This document shows, in pieces, positions 33,249-44,660 of a stretch of DNA of 64,000 nucleotides. Numbering within the stretch: position 1 is the first letter of the stretch; each line of letters starts with the position of its first letter. Made by a program: the position numbers and the translations under genes. The notes below the pieces were generated by a model. That model was not told the DNA's origin, ran no database searches, and saw only the letters and a list, made by a program, of their open reading frames with translations. The DNA lies in assembly GCF_002575655.3 (NCBI RefSeq), contig NC_053039.3:241158622-241222621 (forward strand), written 5' to 3'. Source of the stretch: Aegilops tauschii subsp. strangulata. Lineage: Eukaryota > Streptophyta > Magnoliopsida > Poales > Poaceae.

Positions 33249-34555
33249 GAGAGCTCCTATATGGCGCGCCACGCGCTCAAAACGCAGCGGGCGCACACCC
33301 CCCTCCCCCCCCCCCCACTTCACGCCCTTCTGGGCCGACCCATGTGCGGCCGGCACGCTCCTGTTTTTTTCGTCCTATCCTTTGCGGGTTTTTTTTCAGG
33401 ATATCAAACAGCTTCTAAATTTCAGTAAAAGTTCACAATCTGAAAAAAACAATCCTGATTTCAAAAAAATAATTATTTCAAAAATATGCTCGAAATTCAA
33501 AAAATGTTCATGAACTTGTCAAAAAATGTTCACAAATTTAAAAAATATTCACGAATTTTAAAAAATGTTCATGATTTCAAAAAAAATCATGCATTAGCGA
33601 GATGTTCAAGAATTTGCAAAAAAATGTTCATGACTACAAAAAAATGTTCACAAATTAAAAACATGTTCACGAATTTAAAAAATGTTCATGATTTCAAAAA
33701 AAGTTCATGCACTCGTGAAATGTTCATGAATTTGCAAAAAATGTTCATGATTACAAAAAATTGTCTTGAATTTAAGATAATGTTCATGGTTCAAAAAATG
33801 TTCGAGAATTCGAAAAAATATTCGCATATTTGTAAAAAAATGTTCATGATTCCAAATAATGAACTTTTTTTGAATTTGATGAACATATTTTGAACATAGA
33901 TGAACAAATTTGGCATTTGATGAACAAATCTTTTTCATTTGAAGAAAAAAATTGTGTTAGAGAAATTTTTTGGAAAAAATTGTGAACAAAATTTCCATCC
34001 GATGAACAAATTTTCAGTTCAGTGAACAAGTTTTGAATGTGATGAACATTTATTGAATCTGATGAAAAAACAGATTCAATGGAAACATTTTTTTTGTTTG
34101 ATGAACATCTTTTGAAATTGTATGAACACTTTTTAAATCTGGTGAACAAAAAATTGAATTTGATGAACAGTTTTTGGTTGTTGAACATTTTTGGAATTTG
34201 ATTAACAAAAAAAGTTGTTGAAAGAATTCAAAATAAAAAATGCCAAAAATAGTCAAAAAGTGAAGAAGAAGAAAAATAGAAAAAAAGGGAAAGAAAAAAC
34301 AAAGAAGAAAAATAAAAAAATAAAACGAAAAACGAAAGAAAACGAAGGAAAAAAATGAAAAAACAAGAAAACAGTAAAAACCAGTAAAGAAAACATAAAA
34401 TATAAAAAAGGTTCTGGGAAGGTTCTAGAACCTTCCCAAAACCGGCGGAACCAGAGAAGAGCAAATTGGGTCGGCCCGATAACAAAAGGAAAGACGCACG
34501 GGGGGTACGCGCTACCGTGTTACGCGGTGACGTACACGCCATATAGGAACCCCAT
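33249..34555. mobile_element. Non-autonomous Mutator-like element, about 1.3 kb
   Basis: The left end gagagctcctatatggcg is repeated inverted at the right end as cgccatataggaacccc. The direct repeat gctagcct lies just outside both ends (33241-33248 and 34556-34563), 8 of the 9 bases expected of a Mutator target duplication. The interior is made of short repeats of aaaaatgttcatga in the left half and of the opposite-strand type gatgaacatttt in the right half. No transposase is present. A C homopolymer run lies near 33298-33315. Confidence 0.6.
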
Positions 34556-34590
34556 GCTAGCCTCACCTGAAGTGAACGATAGAGTGGGCT

Positions 34591-35917
34591 TGAAAGTGCT
34601 AGTTATCGACTAGAAGGGGGGTGAATAGTCGATTTTTATGAAAGTCTTCAAAACACGGGGGCTTTGAAGACAAACAGTAGAAATGAACCTATTGATATGC
34701 AGCGGAAGGTAGACTACACTAGACATGCCATAGTCAAGTAAGCTATGAAGTGAAAGCACGAAGACAATCAGCAGCTAGGTAGTATGGATCAGGATGGAAG
34801 ATAGTATGAAGCCAAACAACAAACAGTCTTCATACAGTGAAGCCAATCAGATCATGCAAGCAGGCAATGACTTCACGAAGACAAACTGTAAAGTAAAGAG
34901 ATGGGAAGGATAGAACCAGTTGCTTGGAGAGGATATAGATTTGTTAGACCAGTTCCAATTGCTGTGACAACTGTACGTCTGGTTAGGTAGGCTGAGATTC
35001 AACTCAGAAGACCGCGTCTTCACCTTATTCCCCTTGAGCTAAGAACACACAGTCCTCGCCCAATCACTCTGGTAAGTCTTCAAGGTAGACTCCCAAACCT
35101 TCACAGACTTCGTTCACTGGCAATCCACAATGGCTCTTGGATGCTCAGAACGCAACGCCTAATCGGCTGGAGGATTCACAGTCCTCAAGTGTAACAAGTC
35201 TTCAGATCACGCAGACAGAAAGACTTCAGTGATGCCTAACACTCTTTGGCTCTTGGTGTTTTGGGCTTTGTCCTCGCAAGGATCTCTCTCTCAAATGCTT
35301 CGGAGGTGGGTTACTCTCAAACGACAAAAGCCGTGCACTAACTCTAAGCAGCCACCAATTTATGGTGTAGGGGGTGGGCTATTTATAGCCAGGAGGCAAT
35401 CCGACCTGATTTGTTCGAAATGACCCTGGGTCACTAAGGAACTGGCACGTGTCCAACGGTCAGATTTCAAACACACGCGGCAACTTGACTTGAGCTACAA
35501 GTAAAGCTGACTCATCTAGCTCTGGATAAGATTTGCTCTCATTGTCTTCACTCGAAGACATAGGATTTGGTTGAGCATCACATCAGTCACTCTGACTTTG
35601 TTCACTTGGACCCACTTAACAGTACGGTGGTTCCTATGACTCAACAAAGAAGAAAAGGAAACTACGAAACAACTATGTCTTCGCACTCCATAGTCTTCAT
35701 GTGAATGTCTTCTCATGTCATAAGCTTTAGTGTGAATATCTTCACAAACCACCATTGTCTTCACACATTTTTAGGGGTCATCTCTGGTAGGTAAACCGAA
35801 TCAATATGGGACTACTACCTGTGTTATCCTGCAATTCTCGCAAACACATTAGTCCCTCAACCAAGTTTGACGTCAATACTCCAAAACCAACTAAGGGTGG
35901 CACTAGATGCACTTACA
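34591..35917 (-). repeat. 3' LTR of the Sirevirus-like element (1327 bp)
   Basis: Reading minus it starts tgtaagtgcatctagtgc at 35917 and ends ctagcactttca at 34591. A TATA box (tataaatag on minus) lies at 35380-35388. The paired LTR is outside the window, so its age cannot be judged. Confidence 0.75.
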
Positions 35918-36419
35918 ATCTCCACCTTTTTGGTGATTGATGACAAACTGGTTGAAGTTTCAACGGGGATAAAAGTATGTGAAAGTTGAGAATTAAGGCA
36001 TTGTCTTCATAAGTAGAAAAAGGCTCCCCCTGAAGATGTGCATATAGGTAGTTTGCTTTTGAATGCAAATGCACATGGCAGGTTTTACTTTGTGGAGATC
36101 CTCTTCAACTTATGAAGACAATTCATCATGCATATAAAGAGATAACGAAGATAATGACATGCCTAATGAAAAATGGACGTCTACGGAATGGCTTCATGTG
36201 GGATTTATCATCGCATCACAAAGTGGCAGAAAAAGTAGCAGACGACCATCGAGTTTAAGTGTTACAACTCAGAGAACCAAATGTTTCAAAAGACGAGAGT
36301 TGTAAAGACTTAGCAAAAATAATGTAACCACCCATAAGGACCCGCTTGAAGACTATCAACTCGTAAGCTTCTCCCCCTTTTGTCAGTAAGGACCAAAAAG
36401 TTTTGAAGACATAGAGTAT
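35918..36419 (-). other. 3' untranslated region and polypurine tract of the Sirevirus-like element
   Basis: Next to the LTR, minus strand, is aaaaaggtggagat (35918-35931), a good polypurine tract. The remaining 490 bases have no ORF. Confidence 0.65.
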
Positions 36420-36741
36420 CTACTCGTTCCCATCAGGAGTAGATGAAGGAGCAGGGTCGACGTTGGAGTTCGGTGGTGCAGATGGGCCTGGTGCAGTGTT
36501 GAGATGCAGTGCAGCCATGGTCGGTGAAGTGGCGTCATCTTCTTCAACAATGACTCTTGCAACAACAGTTGCACCCGAAGATGAAAGCTCAGAATCTTCA
36601 ATTGAGGGAGTGCGGCGCCAGCTTGCATTTTGTGGAGGACTGGAATCAAATTTGAAGTCCTCAGTGAAGCCATCTTCGCGAAGATCAGCTTCAGGACAGA
36701 GCAGTGTGAGACTCTTCCAGGACCGCCGACAGGCTTCATGG
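36420..36741 (-). pseudogene. C-terminal end of the Sirevirus-like extra ORF, cut off by insertion
   Basis: Minus strand, one frame stays open from the junction at 36741 to a TAG at 36422-36420. It encodes an acidic, serine/proline-rich tail with EDGFTEDFKFDSSPP and a C-terminus PSSTPDGNE. The composition and position match the end of the ORF at 59012-57141, whose sequence runs, after one in-frame stop, up to 57003. Allowing for the target duplication, the two sides are not in the same frame, so a small indel has also occurred. Confidence 0.55.
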
Positions 36742-39700
36742 TGTGACGCCCCCGATTTGATCGTACACTAATCATGCATGCAAACGTGTACGATCAAGAT
36801 CAGGGACTCACGGGAAGATATCACAACACAACTCTAAAATATAAATAAGTCATACAAGCATCATAATACAAGCCAGGGGCCTCGAGGGCTCGAATACAAG
36901 TGCTCGGTCATAGACGAGTCAGCGGAAGCAACAATATCTAAGTACAGACATAAGTTAAACAAGTTTGCCTTAAGAAGGCTAGCATAAACTGGGATACAGA
37001 TCGAAAGAGGCGCAGGCCTCCTGCCTGGGATCCTCCTAACTACTCTTGGTCGTCGTCAGCGGGCTGCACGTAGTAGTAGGCACTTCCAGTGTAGTAGGAG
37101 TCGTCGTCGACGGTGGCATCTGGTTCCTAGGCTCCAGCATCTGGTTGCGACAACCAGGTAGAATGGAAAGGGGGAAAAGAGGGAGAAAAGCAACCGTGAG
37201 TACTCATCCAAAGTACTCGCAAGCAAGGATCTACACTACATATGCATGGGTATCTGTGTAAAGGGGCAATATCGGTGGACTGAACTGCAGAATGCCAGAA
37301 TAAGAGGGGGATAGCTAATCCCGTCGAAGAATACGCTTCAGGCCACCTCCATCTTGCAGCATGTAGAAGAGAGTAGATGGTAAGTTCACCAAGTAGCATC
37401 GTATAGCATAATCCTACCCGGCGATCCCCTCCTCGTCGCCCTGTTAGAGAGCGATCACCGGGTTATATCTGGCACTTGGAAGGGTGTGTTTTATTAAGTA
37501 TCCGGTTCTAGTTGTCATAAGGTCAAGGTACAACTCCGGGTCGTCCTTTTACCGAGGGACACGGCTATTCGAATAGATAAACTTCCCTGCAGGGGTGCAC
37601 CACATAACCCAACACGCTCGATCCCATTTGGCCGGACACACTTTCCTGGGTCATGCCCGGCCTCGGAAGATCAACACATCGCAGCCCCACCTAGGCACAA
37701 CAGAGAGGTCAGCACGCCGGTCTAAATCCTATGGCGCAGGGGTCTGGGCCCATCACCCATTGCACACCTGCATGTTGCGAGGGCGGCCGGAAGCAGACCT
37801 AGCCTAGCACGCATTCCAGTCCAATCCGGCGCGCGCCGCTCAGTCGCTGACGTCAAGAAGGCTTCGGCTGATACCACGACGTCGAGTGCCCATAACTGTT
37901 CCCGCGTATTTGGTTAGTGCGTATAGGCCAGTGGCTAGACTCAGATCAAATACCAAGATCTCGTTAAGCGTGTTAATTGAAGTATCCGCGAACGCCGACC
38001 AGGGCCAGGCCCACCTCTCTCCTAGGTGGTCTCAACCTGCCCTGTCGCTCCGCCACAAAGTAACAGTCGGGGGCCGTCGTGAACCCAGGCCCACCTCTAC
38101 CGGGATGGAGCCACCTGTCCTTTCAGCCCCCTCATCAGAATCACTTGCGGGTACTCAACGAGCTGACCCGACTTTAGTCACCACATGTGTCATGTATATA
38201 AAGTATATAGTATATACCCGTGATCACCTCCCTAGTGATCACGGCCCGATAGTATAGCATGGCAGACGGACAAGAGTGTAGGGCCACTGATGGAACACTA
38301 GCATCCTATACTAAGCAGTAGGGTAGCAGGTAAGGGTAACAACTGTAGCAACAATGACAGGCTATGCAGCAGAATAGGATTAACCGAAAGCAGTAACATG
38401 CTACACTCTTCTAATGCAAGCAGTATAGAGAAGAATAGGCGATATCTGGTGATCAAGGGGGGGCTTTCCTGGTTGCTCTGGCAAGGAGGGGTCGTCAACA
38501 CCGTTAGTCGTACTGGGTAGCAGCGGCGTCGGTCTCGGTGTCTAGCGAGAGAAGAGGGGGGAGAAACAATAAATATAATGCAAACATACGCATGACGATG
38601 CATGACATGACAATGAGCGTTGCTAGGGGTGCCCAAACGCGGTAGTAAGTGATACCAGCGAAGGGGGAAAACATCCGGGAAAGTATCCCCGAAGTTTCGC
38701 GTTTTCGGACAGATGAACTGGAGGGGGAAAGTTGCATGTTTGCTATGCTAGGGATGTGTGGCGGACGAACGGGCTACGTATTCGGATTCGTCTCGTCGTT
38801 CTGAGCAACTTTCATGTATAAAGTATTTTCATCCGAGTTACAGATTATTTTATATTAATTTTTAAAGTTTTATTAATACTCTGGAATTAATTTAATTATC
38901 TAAATTCGAATTATCCAAAACAGTGACCGGTGATGTCAGCATGACATCATCCAGGCGTCAGCGGTCAAACCTCAGATGGTCCAGGTCAACCCTGACCAGT
39001 GGGTCCCGCATGTCATAGAGAGAGGCTTAACTAGAGTTTAATTTAAACCTAACATAGTCTAATTAGCAGGTGGCCCCCACTGTCAGTGGCAATATTAATT
39101 ATAGTTTAAATTCGGATTAGTCTTAGTTAACTGAGGGGGGTGCCACATGTCGGTGGCACATGGCGCCCAGTCAGCAGGGTTGACTGGTCAACCCAGTCAA
39201 CTAGGGGCCCTGGGCCCACGGGTCAGTGACCCAGTAGGCCGCCACGTAGCGCCAGGTCAGCGCCGTCGCCGGAGTAACTCCGGTGACCACGTTTTGCGGC
39301 GGCGCGCGTCGGGAGGTGGTCGGGTTTTGGCTACGGTGGCTCGTTTCAAGCGCGGGAGGTGGCGTTTGAACGAGTGCGGTGAGCCGCATCCAGTGGCGTG
39401 GCTGGAGGTGGCCGGAAGTGACGGCGACGAGCACATCGGCGGACGGCCGGAGTTGGGCGTGAGCGCAAACGGTGATGCGGGGCATGGCAGGGCGAGCTAG
39501 CGGTGGCGTTGAGCTCCTATGCGTGCGCCGAGCACGGCTACATGCTCGGACGAGCTCGTCGGTGACGGTGCTGACGGCGACGAGCACGGCGGCGGAGGCG
39601 AGCTACAGCGGAGGTGACTACTATGGCTGTGGGCACGGATCCGTGGAGAAAGAAGAGGGGAAAAAGGCAGAGCTCACCGGGGAGCACAAGGAAGGCTCGT

Positions 39701-40600
39701 TGAGGTCTCGGAGCGCAGGGGGCGGCGAAGCGATGCGGCGGAGCTTCAGTGGCCAGAGGTAGAAGACGATGCGGATCCGGCGATGGAGAGGCGCACAGCT
39801 CGAATTAGTCCTCGTAGAGGACGTAGTGGACGACGGCGCATCTCCTAGGCGCGATCTCGAGGCGTGGGGGCGATGGTGGCCGCGAGATCGACGGAAGCCA
39901 TGGCGGCAGTGCTTCGGGGTCGTGCGGGGAAGGAGAGAGTGGCGCGAGGGAGATGGGAGAGTGAGCTAGGGTTCATCAGGGGGTTCGGGGAGGGGTCGTC
40001 GTCGACCTAAAGGAGCCGGGGGGGCACCGGATGGCCGCCCCGTGGCCATCTTCGGCCATGGACGCGGTGCGCGCGTCCAGCGAGACAGGGGTGAACAGGA
40101 GAAGGGGGAAGGGGTTAAGTGGGCCGTGTTTTCGGCTAATGGGCCACAAGGCGAGTAGATTAGTTTTGTTGTTATTTTTCTTTTGTTTTCTGTTTTATTT
40201 TTGTTCCTTTTTATTTCAGTTTTATAAAAATTAACACTAGCACCTAAATTTGTATTTATAAATATACTACTGCCACATTAACTTTGGCACCTAAATAAAA
40301 TAGTTTTGTAATTATTTATTATTTAAAAGTATTTATTAAATAACAGTTTTGCCGTTGTTTTAATTACTATGGTGCATTTAAATACTTTAGAGGAGTGTGG
40401 TTTCTACACCAATATTTAGTATGGATTATTTGGCTCACCCCGAACATTTTAGTTTTAATATTTGAAAACTTTTATTGTTTGCTCTATTTTGAATTTGAAT
40501 TTGAATCAGTTTCGAACTGACGTGAGATTAGCAACAGTAATCGAGGTGACGTGGCATCATTAGTAGAAAGTTACTGTAGCTTAATTATCCGGGCGTCACA
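36742..40600 (-). repeat. 3' LTR with TGTGACGCC ends (3859 bp)
   Basis: The ends form an inverted repeat (tgtgacgcc / ggcgtcaca). The first 1.2 kb recurs at 54405-55593. The middle part 39150-40140 is GC-rich and gene-like on the minus strand, with a splice-donor-like site (g/gtgagctc, around 39677). The flanks are AT-rich (38820-38920, 40180-40540). The unusual length may hide an old insertion. Confidence 0.75.
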
Positions 40601-42498
40601 ATTCTCCTCCACTACAAGAAATCTCGTCCCAAGATTTAAGAGGGGAGTAAGGGGGAAGAATAGGTTACAAAATTCTAACGATTCTTCTCGGTCTTGGTTG
40701 CTCTTCTCGAAGAGGTTGATCCATTATGTTGATGTCTTCATTTCTCTTCTTCAGGTCATCGTGATGAAGTCTGCATCCTTTCTTCGGGAACTCCATCGTA
40801 CTTATGAAAGAATAAAGGGTGGGTATTCCAGAAGAACGGACCTCTGCAAGGTTGACTATCTGGTCGATAACATCGGGGAAGGTGGCGGAAAGTAACTCTC
40901 GAATTGAAACTTAAGAAGATATCGAGAGTAAAGTAAGGAGGTATCATGGGAAGTTTCAAGCAGGTAGGCAATCGTTCGTTGCCTGAAACAAAGTGTGAAA
41001 GGGGTCCAGAGCAACGGGAATAAGTATTGCTTGTGTTACCAAAATAGATCACTAGGAAGGTGGTCCGTGAATTACATACGAGGCCACGCACGAGGAACAA
41101 CCTTGCGGACAGGGGGTGTACAGGAGAGTCAGGTTTCGACCATGTGGGTTAATAGTAGGAAGAGGGGTGACGTCTTGCACGATCATGTAAGCAAGGCATG
41201 TCGGAGAATAACCGGTCAGTTATGTTGACAGCATCATTGGTACCAAGGGCGAGGGACGAAGAGAACCATTCTCCTGCTCGTTGAACGAGGCGGACCAATA
41301 GGCAAAGTTCTCGTCCATCGGCGGCTACCGGAATGTCATCGACAATAGTAACAGGGTCTTGCTGACAGAATTGTACACCGAGGTGTTTACATAAGCAGGA
41401 GAATATTACTGCTTAGATCATATAGATCACGAGAAACGTTAAACCAACCAATGGAAAGGAAAATATGGTAATGAGATTAAACAGAACAATGGAAAGGAAA
41501 ATGTGTTTAAACACATTTTTCAGGGGTATATCCTTCACAAGGACAAGCAGAGCATGATATCCATGACAGGATAGAAAGTATAAAACCATTTAGGTAAGGG
41601 GAGAGGAATTTCATGACATTACCCAAACAACGGTGTTTGGATAATTGATAAAGAAAATTTTAGCATTGGGCTTCAAATGTTCTTATTGAAAATCGGAGTA
41701 CCTCAGACATGCTTCAAGATAGCATTGACATGGTCTTCAAGCAAAGGTTGGACTTGGATATACAAAGGATTCATCAGGAACAACTTATAGAATAAGTCTT
41801 ACAATTTCCTCATGGAAGAATGGTTAACCTTGCTAAAATGGAAACTATAACAATAGGTCCTCCGGCCAGTTGTGCTAGGCATGACATCACCCTACCGGGT
41901 CATATAAAGACCAATGTTATAACTCTTGGAAATATGTCCCAACCATCATATCTGACCGAGATTCAGATCTGATTAGTGCCAGGATACCTCAGACTCGGGA
42001 TGCCTGAGAAGAAAAGGTGCAACACAATGAGATGCCAATGTAAGATCCTCGGGAAATGAACTATGGAAGCAAGTTCCGAAACCAGAGTCCATCAGTAAAC
42101 CAAGGAGAGGATGAGGAGGTGGCTGATGAACTCAACGAGATTTCCAAAAGATGGATTTCCACAATTATGTGAACAAGGAGATAACATTTGTCAGATCAAA
42201 TGGTATAATGATGTATGCTCGAGGAAAACATACACAATTAAACATTGGTTGAAAGGTGCACCCGAATATGGGCTTAGGTAGCATGATCAATGTTAGAATG
42301 GTGATTCGATAACCAATACACAAGGAATGAAACTATCGTTCATTAACTTACAAGCAATAGGGTTGCTGGAAGTTTTGAATTTTACACATCACAGTTCATT
42401 TGTGGGTACTTCGGTTAAAATCAACATGGGGACCAAGAACTGAATGTAGACGGCAAGATGTATTACTATATCAAGAATTCTTAAGAGGTGGTGAAATT
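40601..42498 (-). other. Interior of the TGTGACGCC element, left part, non-coding
   Basis: It starts with the polypurine tract. No frame longer than about 115 residues exists and none resembles Gag or Pol. The target duplication aaatt (42494-42498) ends it. Confidence 0.6.
42494..42498. repeat. Target site duplication aaatt (left)
   Basis: Exact copy at 52115-52119. Confidence 0.9.
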
Positions 42499-44660
42499 TG
42501 AAGGGGAACGCAGCAGAAAACAAAAAATTTCCGACCTACGCACCAGCCCAGGACCACTATGGAGACTGCATACAAGGTTTGATCTTTTTCGTTACCGACT
42601 CGTAGCGCAGCGGGAAGTAGAGTCGATGACGATCGGCGGTGCAGATCCCCGCAGCTAGGATTTACAACCTCCCAACCGCGAGGATGTATACCCTCATCCG
42701 CCATACGGACAGCCCTCCGGGAGGCGGTCGAACAGTCCCCCGGACGGTGTCGCGGACAGCCCTTCGGGAGGACCTTCGAAACTCGAACGGTCACTCGGAC
42801 AGCCCTCCGGGAGGACCCACAGAACTCGGACCGTCACTTGGACAGCCCTTCGGGAGGCACTCAAACTACGACCTCTCTACAGAGTTGCACACATACGGTG
42901 TCATCTATCCGACAGGGCTTCACCGTCCAGAACTAGTTCCCACCGGAACCCAGACAGCCTTTCGGCTCTACGAAACTATTTTGCTGGGAGGGAGAGAGAA
43001 GCCAGATCATGCATGGCACTTGTATGTGAGAAGGGATGATCCTTTAGGCAGCCCCCTCCACCCCTATTTATAGGCCAAGCCCAAGGGTGGCTTCTCCAAG
43101 AAGCCAAGGGGGGGAATACCAAAAAGGCCCTCAAGGTGGCTTCTCGAAGAAGCCAAGCAAAAAGCACTTTCACTATTCATGACGACATTTTTCAGCGTCC
43201 GTTCGAACTGAAAATATTTATGTGGGCTCAGAACATTTCCAGTACCCACTAAAATAATTTTCAACGGGTTCCGAAACAATTTCGGTTTAGTGATTTTCAT
43301 CTGCGAAAAGCAAACAAGAATGCGTTTTCACTATTCATGAAGACAATTTTTCGCGTCCACTAAATCCGAAAATATTTCTGTGGGTCTTAGAATAATTCTA
43401 GTACCCACTAAAATGATTTTGGATTCGTTCTGAAACAATTTCAGATTAGTGAATTTCATCTGCGAAACACAGCCAAAGCGGTACCGGCAGCTCCGAAAAA
43501 AATTCGGTTTTTATTTCTGAAAATTCCAAAAAGTTTCCAGAATGATTCTGGCACCCTCCAAGAATTATCAGGCATGTGCCGAAACCATTTTGACTTAATG
43601 GGATACCCCGAAACAACTTTTTCGGTTTCACCGAAACTCATCCGGTGACCTCTCTCTGCGGTACGATTCCGCTGTCCGAAACTTTTCGGTGTTCGAAACT
43701 TTTTCGGTGATTTTCTCTCAAACTCCCTGTCTAGTATTCAGCAGATAGATGACCCTTAAGCGTGTGACCCTATAGGTTCGGTGAAGTATAGACATGACCT
43801 GGAACCCCTTCCGATCAATGATCAACATCGGAGCCGTGGACACCCATATTGACCCCTATACCCACACGAATGAATATTCGAGTGAACCTCCAGTTGAGGT
43901 GAGCTATTCCTGTTGCTTCATGATATATCACAAACACCTGAGGTGAGATTTATTGCATCCCCGTGGGCCAACACTTTGTCCACTATGCAAGTTACCTCGT
44001 TACCGGTTTTGTTCTCTTTTCTCGTTTCGTGTTCCGGCATCCCCGTGATCAAATCACAAAGTGTCTGGCCAGACGATGATGGACACCCTAACACCGAGTG
44101 GGCCCGAGTATATCTCTCCATCGTCGGAGGAGCAAATCCCAATCTCGAGCTATCAAGTTACTTAACATACTTTCCCATGAACCCGTAAGCCGCCGTAATA
44201 GCCATCCAGTTACGGATGACGTTTAACAAACCCCAAAGTTCATGAAGCAAGCATGAAGAAACTCGATACTCTCATGGTCTAAGGAATTATGCAAACATTA
44301 ACTATCTCTGTGTTATAAACCATTAACTTGTGACGAATGTATCTCATAGCATAACATCAATTCGGGTCGATTCAACACAAATGTCCTTCCTGACATTGTG
44401 CCCTCAAAGTTGCTTGGCATAGACATGTCCATGATTGGGAAAACATAATCATCATGCAACACTTGAGCTAGTCTTAGAGGCACGACTAGGAATACATTTT
44501 ACCGTTTATTATTCCACACGTGCATATGGGTTCTCCCCAGAGCCTTTATGGATATACGGGCTCGGGAACCACAGCAGTTATAGCATGGAACATAAACATA
44601 ATTATGAACAGTGAGATAATCAATAACATTTATTATTGCCTCTAGGGCATATCTCCTACA
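42499..44660 (-). repeat. 3' LTR of the BARE/Angela-like element (2162 bp)
   Basis: Matches 49923-52114 almost throughout, but lacks about 30 bases present at 50285-50320. TATA box (tataaatag, minus) at 43064-43072. It has an array of gccctYcgggagg units at 42712-42860. Confidence 0.9.

Noticed and set aside
39147..39969. Several GC-rich open frames around 39.1-40.0 kb as a possible host gene
   Set aside because: They lie within an LTR, overlap on both strands with no consistent frame, and show no domain that I recognise. Reported only as gene-like LTR sequence.
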